In this document: positions 17,635-25,436 of the stretch, piece by piece | Numbering within the stretch: position 1 is the stretch's first letter | Layout: each line of letters opens with the position of its first letter | NCBI GenBank assembly: GCA_029263315.1 | Contig: JAJCXR010000026.1 | Coordinates: forward strand, 124,001 to 188,000 | Direction of reading: 5' to 3' | DNA: 64,000 bases | Source of the DNA: Acidobacteriota bacterium | GTDB lineage: Bacteria; Acidobacteriota; Thermoanaerobaculia; Multivoradales; J023 | Translations under genes and position numbers: made by a program | Notes under the pieces: model-generated | Told to the model about the DNA's origin: nothing | Seen by the model: the letters and a program-made list of their open reading frames with translations, nothing else | Databases searched by the model: none

Positions 17635-19528
17635 CGCGGCCCTCCCCTAGGCTGAGATAGCGATCCACACCATCGATCGTGTGCTGCTCTCGGAGGCCAC
17701 TCGGCCAAAGAATACGTACCGACTCCACATCCTCAACGGAGCCCAAGCCCACCAAGAGGCGTGCATCCCTGGCTGAGGCATAGCTTCCACCGGTGGTCAC
17801 CCGACGCCAAAGACTGGGGCCATGGCTGCGAACCACCTCCACCCAAGCACCGATCATGTCCCGGCCACCGACTCCGTGCAGCTTGAGTCCCAACCAGTGA
17901 TTGCCTTGGTTTTGGTTGACCAGCAAACGGGCCGGGCCATTGTTGTTGGCCAGCAAAATATCGACATCGCCATCGTTGTCGATATCGCCCAGAGCCGCCC
18001 CACGACTCACCTCAGAGAGCTCAAAGACTTGGCCGGCCTCGGCGGAGACTTCGTCGAAGCGCCCGTCGCCGCGGTTACGAAACAGCTGGTTTTGTTGGTG
18101 CAGGGGATAGGGGTCGCTTTGCCGTGCCAGCTCTTCGATGATCTTGACCGCCCCATTGAGCACCAAGATATCGAGCCAACCGTCGTTGTCGAAATCCAAG
18201 AAGGCGGTGCCAAAACCCGTGGCTTCCCAACTGGCATTGGCCAGCCCCGCCTGTAGGGTCAGGTCCTGAAATTGTCCGCTGCCATTGTTGATGTAGAGCG
18301 TATTGGTCTCTTTGCTCAGGTGAGCCAGGAAGAGATCCTCGTCGCCATCGTTATCGAAATCCCCGGCGTCGACGCCCATGCCCGCTTCGGGGTGCCCCTC
18401 CTGGTTGAGGGCGCTTCCGCCGAAGACCGCTTCGTTGGCGAACGTGCCGTCGCCGCCGTTGATCCACATTTGGTTGGCCACCCCGTCGTTGGCGACATAG
18501 ATATCGGTCCAACCATCGAGATCGAGGTCTGCGGCAACGACCCCCAGGGCACCACCAAAGGCTTCGAGCAATCCTGCCCGACGGGTCGTCTCCTCGAAGG
18601 TACCGTCACCGCGGTTGCGCAGGAGGCGGTCCGGCTGCGGCGGAAACGACAGGGGACCGCAGTAGTCCGCCGAGCCGGTGGCGGCGCGGCATTGTTTGTT
18701 GGAGGCCAGGCTGAAATCAACATAGTTGGCGATGAAGAGGTCGAGCCAGCCGTCCCGGTCATAGTCGAGGAAGGTTGCCGAAACACTCCAACGCGTGTCA
18801 TCGGCCCCGGCGAGGGCTGTGACGTCAAGAAAGGTGCCGTCTCCTCCGTTGCGGAGCAGCTGGTTGCCGCCAAAGCGTGTCACGTAGAGGTCGATGAAAC
18901 CGTCGTTGTCGTAGTCGCCTGTCGCGACGCCCATGCCATAACCGCGGGAGGTGCCGTCTTGCTCAGCCAGCTCAGCGAGCCCACTTTTCGCCGTCATGTC
19001 GGTGAAGCGGAGTGGGGCTGACGCCGAATTGGCGCCAAGCTCATTGCGGTAGAGCCGGTCACTGAACGGCTGGGGATGGCGGGGCGGAAAGAGGGCCCCC
19101 GCGGAATCGGCGTCGGCGGGCAGCATCGTTCCTTGGACCATGAAGATGTCGAGGTCGCCATCGTTGTCATAATCCAACAGGGCGCCACCGGGCCCTACCA
19201 TCTCGTTGAAGTAGAGCTTGCCGGACATGCCGTTGAAATGGACGAAGTCAAATCCGGAGGCCTGCCCAGCCTCTGCGAAATAGGGACCCAAGGGCGAAGC
19301 GGGGGGCTCGGTCGCCATGGACGATTTTTCGACGGATGTTGTTTCGGCAGATGCAGCCTCACCGGATGCAGTCTCACCGGATGTGGGCTCACCGGAGTCG
19401 TTACCCCCGCTCGGCGACCTATCGGGAGGTGGGGGACAGCCGCCGGTGAGCAGGGCGCTGAGGATCAGCAGGGTAGGCGTCCATCGCCGCAAGTTGAAAG
19501 TGAGTGGGGTAAGGGGGAGGATTCTCAT
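17618..19528 (-). CDS. CRTAC1/ASPIC-UnbV VCBS-repeat lipoprotein, copy 2
   Basis: 636 residues. Signal peptide LLILSALLTGGC with a good lipobox, then a Ser/Thr/Glu-rich linker made of 15-bp repeats. Seven DxDxDG calcium loops follow (for example DYDNDGFIDLY, DLDLDGWTDIY, DFDNDGWLDIL), then a C-terminal ASPIC/UnbV domain (WLGLKLHGVGG, ILWPSGLREQH). It shares FDFVHFNGMSGxLYxxE with copy 1. ATG 19528 is the likely start, but no SD is seen. A weak TTGGTC-17-TATGCT sits just upstream and would give an almost leaderless transcript. It is the first gene of the four-gene cassette operon, only ~50 bases after the terminator of the TonB receptor gene. Confidence 0.85.
   Translation of the reverse strand: MRILPLTPLTFNLRRWTPTLLILSALLTGGCPPPPDRSPSGGNDSGEPTSGETASGEAASAETTSVEKSSMATEPPASPLGPYFAEAGQASGFDFVHFNGMSGKLYFNEMVGPGGALLDYDNDGDLDIFMVQGTMLPADADSAGALFPPRHPQPFSDRLYRNELGANSASAPLRFTDMTAKSGLAELAEQDGTSRGYGMGVATGDYDNDGFIDLYVTRFGGNQLLRNGGDGTFLDVTALAGADDTRWSVSATFLDYDRDGWLDLFIANYVDFSLASNKQCRAATGSADYCGPLSFPPQPDRLLRNRGDGTFEETTRRAGLLEAFGGALGVVAADLDLDGWTDIYVANDGVANQMWINGGDGTFANEAVFGGSALNQEGHPEAGMGVDAGDFDNDGDEDLFLAHLSKETNTLYINNGSGQFQDLTLQAGLANASWEATGFGTAFLDFDNDGWLDILVLNGAVKIIEELARQSDPYPLHQQNQLFRNRGDGRFDEVSAEAGQVFELSEVSRGAALGDIDNDGDVDILLANNNGPARLLVNQNQGNHWLGLKLHGVGGRDMIGAWVEVVRSHGPSLWRRVTTGGSYASARDARLLVGLGSVEDVESVRILWPSGLREQHTIDGVDRYLSLGEGRGDALP
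19350..19394 (-). repeat. 15-bp tandem repeat in the CRTAC1 copy 2 linker
   Basis: Three units of GATGCAGCCTCACCG type, in frame, coding a Ser-Gly-Glu-Thr/Ala-rich linker just after the lipobox. A more degenerate unit may precede it. Confidence 0.8.
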
Positions 19529-19574
19529 CACGCCAAGCATACCCGCGGTTGCGGTCTGGACCAACGGCAAGCCA

Positions 19575-19603
19575 TAAAAAAAGGGCGGCCGAAGCCGCCC
19601 TTT
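19575..19603 (-). terminator. Rho-independent terminator of the TonB receptor gene
   Basis: A perfect GC-rich stem (AAGGGCGGC paired with GCCGCCCTT) closes a four-base loop. Read on the minus strand it is followed directly by a run of seven T. It lies 30 bases after the receptor stop codon and about 50 bases before the CRTAC1 copy 2 start. Confidence 0.9.
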
Positions 19604-19632
19604 CCGTCACTTATGAAATCACCGAGGTGAGA

Positions 19633-22551
19633 TCAGAAGCGGAAGCCCACCGTGAAGCGATACTCACGGGGAGCCACGAAATCCGCATTGTTGACCGCCG
19701 TGCCAAAGTTGGCCGGTTCGGTGAACGTCGTCGGAATGCCGAGGGCATCCACTGGGCCACTGCGATTCGCGGTGACGTTGTTGCGGCCATCGGTCTGGGC
19801 ATCATCGTCGAACACGTTGATGATGTCGGTCTTCAACCAGAAATCAAAATCTCCGAAGAGTTGGAACTGGTAGTTGACCGAAAGATCGAAGGTCAGAGCA
19901 TCGTCGAACTCAACATCGCCACGCTCGCCGAAGTAGATAACCTGACTGCTCGGCGCGTCAACGTAGAGAGCGGAGAGGATGGCGCTCTGAGGGCCAAAGA
20001 TCGGCTCGGTATCGGTCCGGCTTCGCACCCGGCTGCTGTCATAGTTCATCAGCAGGCCGAAGTTGAGGTTGCCGGCACGACCGAGGCCGAGGTTGTAGTT
20101 GGTCCAAGCACGCACCTTGTGACGCTGGAAGTCGTCGAGACGACCTTCAGGAAAGTGCCGCGCCTCGGTCCGAATCTCGGGGTAGTCACCGATCACCGAG
20201 GAAGAACCCGGGGTATTGGTGCCTTCGCCCTCGAAGTTACCGTCATTGGTCAGCTGCAAGGTGTAGTTGCCGTCGAGAGTCCAATTGTCGGACAGACGGT
20301 AACGACCGATCAGCTGAACGGCCTCGTACTCACGGACAGGCAGGTCACTGTTGGTGAACAGCGTGTTGCTGAACGTACCAGCGATGTTGCCTTGCACATT
20401 GACCTGAGTGAAACCCGTGTCCGTCGTGGTGAAATCCTCGACGAACTCGTTGTACTCACGGTTGGTGTAGACGAGCTTCAGGAAGCCGCCACGATCGAGC
20501 TCCATGCCACCGGCAATGGTGAACTCATCCACGATGGGCGAGTTGATGTTCGGGTCGACGATCACGTTTTGCGTGCCGTCGCAAGCACCGGCGACAAAGT
20601 AGAAGTCCGGGTTGTTGAAGTCGTAAGCCGGGGCAAAGTTATAGCCCGTGGCCGCCGGACCCACATAGAGGTAGAGCAGACCCGGGGGGTTGCCTACATC
20701 GGTGTTGGAAGCGAACTGCGACTCACTGTACTTACCGGCATACTGGGCGTAGGTGAAATCGAGGCGGTACTTGCCGTCACCCCGCACATCGTACGAAGCG
20801 CCGAGGCGCGGCACGAAAGCATCGGTGTCGACGGTGACGATCCCGCTCTGGGTATCACCTGCAACTTCCTCATAGCGGAAGCCGATGTTGAAGGACCACT
20901 TGTCATTCAGCTGCCAGCGATCATTGACATAGAGGCTCTGCGTCTGAGTTTCGACCGCCGCGTTACGGTTGGGATTGAAGTTCCAAGCGCCGGAAGCGCC
21001 GGGAATCCAATCCGGGACCAACTCGTTGTTGGCGTCGAAAATGGGGTTGCCAGCGGCATCGCTGACCGGCGGAGCCGACATCACGTAGTCGGTGGGGCTC
21101 TGGGAGTTACCACCGGTACGGATGCTGGTGAAATCCTCGTAGCCAAATTTCAAGTCATGGCTGCCGGCAGCGGCGGAATCGAGGAAGTAAGAGAGCGTGG
21201 CGGAAGCCTGCTCGTTGTTACGGTCTTCGGGATCTTTACCATCGAAGTAGGGGGCGTGGTAATGCCCGCTATAGCTGGTGAAGAAATCGAAGAAAGGCGA
21301 GTTTTCGATGAACGAGGCGGTACCGGGCGTCGTGGAGGCGTCCAGACCGTGGGTGTTCATGAAGGTGAAGGTCTTCTCCGAGTATTGGAGCTCGGCGAAG
21401 AGAGACGGCGTCAAGACGCCGCTGTAGCGACCGACGATCAGATCACTCGGATCGGTGCGGGTGCGCAGGGTGCTCGGGGTCGAGCTGAAGGAGAAGCTCG
21501 TCCGCGAAGCGGTCTGCTCACGATCGGTCCAGGTGGCTTGCACCTGGTGCTTGTCGGCGATGTTGACCGTGCCCTTGAGCTCGAGGCGATCCTCAGAGGT
21601 GGTCTGGGGAGACGGAATACCACCGGACTTGAAGAGCACACCTTGGCTGCTGGACTCCTCGTCACGGGCCGCGGCGAAGAACCACAGCTTGTCCTTGAGG
21701 ATGTAGCCACCGAAGGTCGCCGAGTAGGCCTCAGCCAGCTCGTCGGGGAGCACGGTGCCATTGGCATCTTCAAGAGGAGTCTCGCCGCGCCAGTCCGGGT
21801 TCTCGAGATCGACGCGCAAGGTGCCGCTGAACTCGTTACCGCCGGACTTGGTGATGACGTTGACCACGCCGCCAGTGAAACGACCGTATTCGGCGGAGAT
21901 GCCGGAGGTCAAAACCTGGAGGTCGGCGATGGCATCTTCGATGAACACCGGGTTGGTGCTACCGAAGAGGTTGTCATTGGCATCCACACCGTCGATCAAC
22001 CAAACGTTGTCGTAGGCGAAACCACCGGAGATCGTGACCTGTCCACCGTTGGGGGTGTTCGTGGTCAGACCGGGGGAGAGAGACGCGATGTCGTCGGGGT
22101 TACGGTCGATGGGCAGGTTGTTGACGGTCTCGAAGTCATAGGTCGTGGAGACCTCGGAGCTCGAGAGGACCGACTGGAGCTCACCGGTGACGATGATCGT
22201 CTCTTCGGTGGTCTCGACCTGCATCGAAACGTTGAGCGGGGTGTCTTGACCCAAGCTCACCGTGGCGCTCGACTGAATGGTGGCCATGCCTTCGAGCTCG
22301 AAGGTCACGGTGTATTCACCCGGCGGCAGGTTACGTAGGATCCACTGACCAGTCTCACTGGTCGTGGTGTTTCTCTGACCAAGCAACGCCTCCGAATTCG
22401 CGGTCACCAAGGCACCGGGGACGGCACTGCCGTCCTGGAGCTTGACGATGCCACGCAAGGAACCCGTCTGGGTGCCTTGCGCGAATGCGATACCGGTGGA
22501 GGCGATTGCGAGCACCAGAGCGAGAGCTAGAGAAACTCTAAAACTCTTCAT
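19633..22551 (-). CDS. Oar-like TonB-dependent outer-membrane receptor
   Basis: 972 residues. A signal peptide (LALALVLAIASTGIAFAQ) is followed by a carboxypeptidase-regulatory-like beta-sandwich (about 28-105), a plug domain (about 110-245, containing LIDGVDANDN and GGVVNVITKSGG) and a long beta-barrel ending in an aromatic C-terminus, FRFTVGFRF, as required for BAM insertion. The type is abundant in Acidobacteria and myxobacteria (Oar); substrates are usually unknown, often glycans or large ligands. ATG 22551 is chosen because AAGGAGG lies just upstream. The gene has its own strong promoter and terminator, so it is probably monocistronic. No TonB/ExbBD genes are in the window. Confidence 0.92.
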   Translation of the reverse strand: MKSFRVSLALALVLAIASTGIAFAQGTQTGSLRGIVKLQDGSAVPGALVTANSEALLGQRNTTTSETGQWILRNLPPGEYTVTFELEGMATIQSSATVSLGQDTPLNVSMQVETTEETIIVTGELQSVLSSSEVSTTYDFETVNNLPIDRNPDDIASLSPGLTTNTPNGGQVTISGGFAYDNVWLIDGVDANDNLFGSTNPVFIEDAIADLQVLTSGISAEYGRFTGGVVNVITKSGGNEFSGTLRVDLENPDWRGETPLEDANGTVLPDELAEAYSATFGGYILKDKLWFFAAARDEESSSQGVLFKSGGIPSPQTTSEDRLELKGTVNIADKHQVQATWTDREQTASRTSFSFSSTPSTLRTRTDPSDLIVGRYSGVLTPSLFAELQYSEKTFTFMNTHGLDASTTPGTASFIENSPFFDFFTSYSGHYHAPYFDGKDPEDRNNEQASATLSYFLDSAAAGSHDLKFGYEDFTSIRTGGNSQSPTDYVMSAPPVSDAAGNPIFDANNELVPDWIPGASGAWNFNPNRNAAVETQTQSLYVNDRWQLNDKWSFNIGFRYEEVAGDTQSGIVTVDTDAFVPRLGASYDVRGDGKYRLDFTYAQYAGKYSESQFASNTDVGNPPGLLYLYVGPAATGYNFAPAYDFNNPDFYFVAGACDGTQNVIVDPNINSPIVDEFTIAGGMELDRGGFLKLVYTNREYNEFVEDFTTTDTGFTQVNVQGNIAGTFSNTLFTNSDLPVREYEAVQLIGRYRLSDNWTLDGNYTLQLTNDGNFEGEGTNTPGSSSVIGDYPEIRTEARHFPEGRLDDFQRHKVRAWTNYNLGLGRAGNLNFGLLMNYDSSRVRSRTDTEPIFGPQSAILSALYVDAPSSQVIYFGERGDVEFDDALTFDLSVNYQFQLFGDFDFWLKTDIINVFDDDAQTDGRNNVTANRSGPVDALGIPTTFTEPANFGTAVNNADFVAPREYRFTVGFRF

Positions 22552-22902
22552 GCTTCCTCCTTCTTCCATTGTCTAAAAGTTCCCCACTGATGAAATTCAG
22601 CGAGGGGGTTGGTTCTACTAGATGCAGAGTGGAGCAAGGAGTATACCAGAATCCGCACCTGGCCAGTCAAGGGCTCTCTGGGGCCCCCTAAACCTTTGAA
22701 AACAATGAGTTTATTATTTTTCTCTCATTCCTCTTCAAGACCCGATCGGGCCTCTGTGCGAGCCGTTCAAATCCAATTTTTCGGTTTGCAGAGGATGGAG
22801 GGTTCAATTCAGTGGAGTCCGAGCTCGAGTGCTGAACACAATCTCTCTTGGCTCTATTTTGCGGGGCAGCTCGGCAGGGAGCCCGAAGTGGCATATACCA
22901 AT
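22552..22902. other. 351-bp intergenic region, AT-richer than its surroundings
   Basis: No gene is supported here. It contains the receptor gene's leader and promoter (22640-22670). The distal part, 22700-22902, includes AT-rich tracts near 22705-22725 and 22895-22915. No RNA gene or terminator could be recognised. Confidence 0.6.
22640..22670 (-). promoter_or_regulatory. Sigma-70-type promoter of the TonB receptor gene
   Basis: Read on the minus strand: TTGACT (22670-22665), 19-base spacer, TATACT (22645-22640), preceded by an extended -10 TGG. Each hexamer matches consensus at five of six positions. The spacer is two bases long, which the extended -10 may offset. Transcription would start about 80 bases before the receptor ATG. 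Confidence 0.65.
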
Positions 22903-24111
22903 TTATCTATTTAATGAAGCTCCGTTGACCCCGCCCTCGGTCGGTATCTCTTGCAGGAGAAGCTGCCGCTGCAGGCGATGGGTACGCTCATTCTCGGGAT
23001 CGATCTCGACGGCCTTGTCCAACCACTGTCGCGCCTTGTTTCTCTCCCCGAGCGCCAAAGCCGAAAGACCCATGGCGGCATGGGTTTCGGCCTCATAGCG
23101 GGCTAGGCGGTAGGCACGACGGAAGAACTTCTCGGCATCCTCGAGTCGCCCATCCCTCAACGACAGGTCCCCGAGGGACAGATAGGTGTAGGGGTTGCGG
23201 TTCTTGCGTCGGGTCAAGAGGGGCAGCATCTCGTCGGCGAGGTTGTTTTCGCCTTGGAGCCGCAGCAAGACCACCATGTTCTCGTAGGCGGCCAGGTTGT
23301 GGCGATCCACTTCCAAGGCCCGTACATAGGATTCCTGCGCTGACGAAAGATCGTTCAAGCGGCGTTGGGTGACGCCCAGATTGGTCCAAGCCGGCGCCAG
23401 CTCAGGTCCCAACAGGGTCGCAATGCGCTGCATCTTGAGGGCTTCCTCCGGCTTCCCATCGCGCAACATTTCCGCCCCGCGGTTGGAGTAGAACAGGGCC
23501 AGCGCATCGATATCCGATATCGGCTCCGCCAATTGGTAGTTGATCTCAGGCCCGACATCGAATTCCAGAATCGTGCGATCGCGGACGAACCCATAACCGG
23601 CCGTGATGTGCTGCGAGGCGACGATCAAGTCGCCCTCTTTCTCGTAGCTCTCCATCTGATCGAGCATCAGATAGAAGGCGGGCAATTGCATCTCACGGGC
23701 CAGGGAGACGAAGAGGATCGAGAACGACAGGCAGTTGAAGCGGCCGCTGTGGAAGACTTCACGTGCTGTGCCGGTGAACCCCCCTTGGTACTCGAAGCTC
23801 AGCTCTTCGGAATGTTGGAGCGATTCGAGGAGGATCTTGAGGCGGACCACCTCTGGGGCACTGCGGGGGACGTTCTCCGCCACCCAGGCACGGATCTCGT
23901 CGTCGAGCAGCACGGGTTGCAGAATCTCCTCCGGATTCAAGCCCACGGCTCGGATCTCTTGCGCCAAATCCATCGCCGAGAGGCCGGAAGTCAGGAAGAA
24001 CCCCAGAAGGCACACCAAGACGCCGACACGTCGCGGGGGGGCGGCCGCCCAGGCTTCTTGCACCCTTGGGCTCGAGGTCAGGTCAAGACGGCTCTTGAGG
24101 AATGGGCTCAT
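22903..24111 (-). CDS. Exported transglutaminase-like cysteine protein with TPRs
   Basis: 402 residues. A hydrophobic export segment (VGVLVCLLGFFLTSGLSA, about 29-46) is followed by a transglutaminase-like/SirB1-type domain. This has a candidate catalytic Cys in GRFNCLSFSILFVSLARE and a candidate His in SQHITAGYGF, with Asp in EFDVG. Five TPRs follow from about residue 220 (for example AWTNLGVTQRRLNDLSSAQ). The fold could act as a peptidase, an acyl/amide transferase or an inactive binding module. It is the last gene of the minus-strand VWA-TPR-VWA operon, 56 bases behind the VWA gene. No good SD; the ATG is the only start before the signal. Confidence 0.78.
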   Translation of the reverse strand: MSPFLKSRLDLTSSPRVQEAWAAAPPRRVGVLVCLLGFFLTSGLSAMDLAQEIRAVGLNPEEILQPVLLDDEIRAWVAENVPRSAPEVVRLKILLESLQHSEELSFEYQGGFTGTAREVFHSGRFNCLSFSILFVSLAREMQLPAFYLMLDQMESYEKEGDLIVASQHITAGYGFVRDRTILEFDVGPEINYQLAEPISDIDALALFYSNRGAEMLRDGKPEEALKMQRIATLLGPELAPAWTNLGVTQRRLNDLSSAQESYVRALEVDRHNLAAYENMVVLLRLQGENNLADEMLPLLTRRKNRNPYTYLSLGDLSLRDGRLEDAEKFFRRAYRLARYEAETHAAMGLSALALGERNKARQWLDKAVEIDPENERTHRLQRQLLLQEIPTEGGVNGASLNR

Positions 24112-24167
24112 GGCTCAAGGATCATGGAAAAACGTCTTGCGCTTTGTCAAACGGCCAACGAAGGATC

Positions 24168-25436
24168 TCAATCGCCGCGAAAACGAGAGGGCTCGAGATA
24201 ACCATCACGGGTCCTGACTTCAAGGGCGGAATCGCGGACCCGGACGGTGACATCGTGCCAGGGAGAATTTCGACTCGACTTACTGTTCGGATAATATCCG
24301 AGGACATATTGATTTCGCAGGTCTTCGAGAATCCATTGGAAGGCCTTGTCGACGTCTTCTATTCGGTCGATATCTTCGATGCGGCCACCGCTCTCCTCCA
24401 CCGTCCGTCGCAGGAGGCTCAGCTCCCGTTCATGACTGGCGGGCTCCCGCCAGGGAGATTTGATCTTGGCGCTGGGGTCGTTCTCGCGGCCATCGCTCAG
24501 TCGGATCCAGTACATGACCGGTTGCAGCCGGCTGGAGGCCCAACGGACCTGTTCCATGGAAAGGACACTCTCGACATCGAGGCCATCGCTGAGGATTACC
24601 ACGACCCGCCGTCCTTGGCGCTTCTCGAGCCGCTTCATCGCCAGGTAGAGATGATCGTTGAGGGCGGTGCCGCCTTCTCCTTGCAGGCCCGCCAAGCCGA
24701 CGGTCAGGACGGAAGCAAAGGTCGTGAAGGGGGTCTCGTGAATCACCCGGTCGGAGAACAGGAGCAATTTGGTTTGATCGAGCTCCTTCATACCCTCGAC
24801 AAACGATGTGGCTCCTTCGAGGGCGATCTGCAAACGCCGACCCCGCATACTGCTGCTGGCATCGACCAGGATGACGGCAGTGAATGGCACGTCTCCCCGT
24901 TCGAAAGTCACCAAGGTTTGACGCTGGCCGTTGTCGAGAACGGCAAAATCTTCGCGCTTCAGATCGAGGATCCGACGGCCACCACCGGACACGGTGACAA
25001 AGATCTGCTGTAGATCGACACTGATCTCCTCGTCGGTCTCGATGCTCGGCGTCCAAACGCTGGATCGTGCCGCCTCACCTCGCTGGTCGTAGACCACCAC
25101 TTGAAAATGGTGCTCGACGTTTTGATGCCCGGCGTCGATGGCCATCTCGAAGGGTGGTGTTTCGACCACCCCCACCAGGCGGCTGTCGAGGTAGAACTCC
25201 ACCCGGTTGACCGCATCCGTCGAGGGGTAGATCTCCGCCCCCACCTCCACCTCGCCGAAGATGGCCTCCCCATAGGTGGGCAGCTTCAGCAAGACCTCGA
25301 GCTCTTCATCGGCGGCGAGAGCAGGAAGCGACACCAGGAGAAGCAACGGTAGGATGCTCCACTCGACCAAGGTGCTCCTCCTGGGGCCTCCAGGACGATG
25401 GCGCGCCGATGCACGGCGCAAAGCAGCTTGACTCAT
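24168..25436 (-). CDS. Exported VWA-domain protein with intact MIDAS
   Basis: 422 residues. A signal peptide (ILPLLLLVSLPALAA) is followed by an Ig-like segment (about 40-140) and a VWFA-related domain (about 150-370) of the acidobacterial type. The metal-ion-dependent adhesion site DASSSM is canonical, with downstream Thr in GGTALNDHLY and Asp in LSDGLD. The C-terminal YVLGYYPN region and the final VRTRDGYLEP are family hallmarks. The ATG at 25436 overlaps the stop of the upstream TPR gene by four bases (ATGA), fixing the start and implying coupled synthesis. Likely a periplasmic or surface binding protein; the ligand is unknown. Confidence 0.85.
   Translation of the reverse strand: MSQAALRRASARHRPGGPRRSTLVEWSILPLLLLVSLPALAADEELEVLLKLPTYGEAIFGEVEVGAEIYPSTDAVNRVEFYLDSRLVGVVETPPFEMAIDAGHQNVEHHFQVVVYDQRGEAARSSVWTPSIETDEEISVDLQQIFVTVSGGGRRILDLKREDFAVLDNGQRQTLVTFERGDVPFTAVILVDASSSMRGRRLQIALEGATSFVEGMKELDQTKLLLFSDRVIHETPFTTFASVLTVGLAGLQGEGGTALNDHLYLAMKRLEKRQGRRVVVILSDGLDVESVLSMEQVRWASSRLQPVMYWIRLSDGRENDPSAKIKSPWREPASHERELSLLRRTVEESGGRIEDIDRIEDVDKAFQWILEDLRNQYVLGYYPNSKSSRNSPWHDVTVRVRDSALEVRTRDGYLEPSRFRGD

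Noticed and set aside
19549-22338. A 929-codon open frame antisense to the TonB receptor
   Set aside because: It mirrors the receptor codon by codon, has no SD, no recognisable domain and a composition typical of GC-rich antisense frames.
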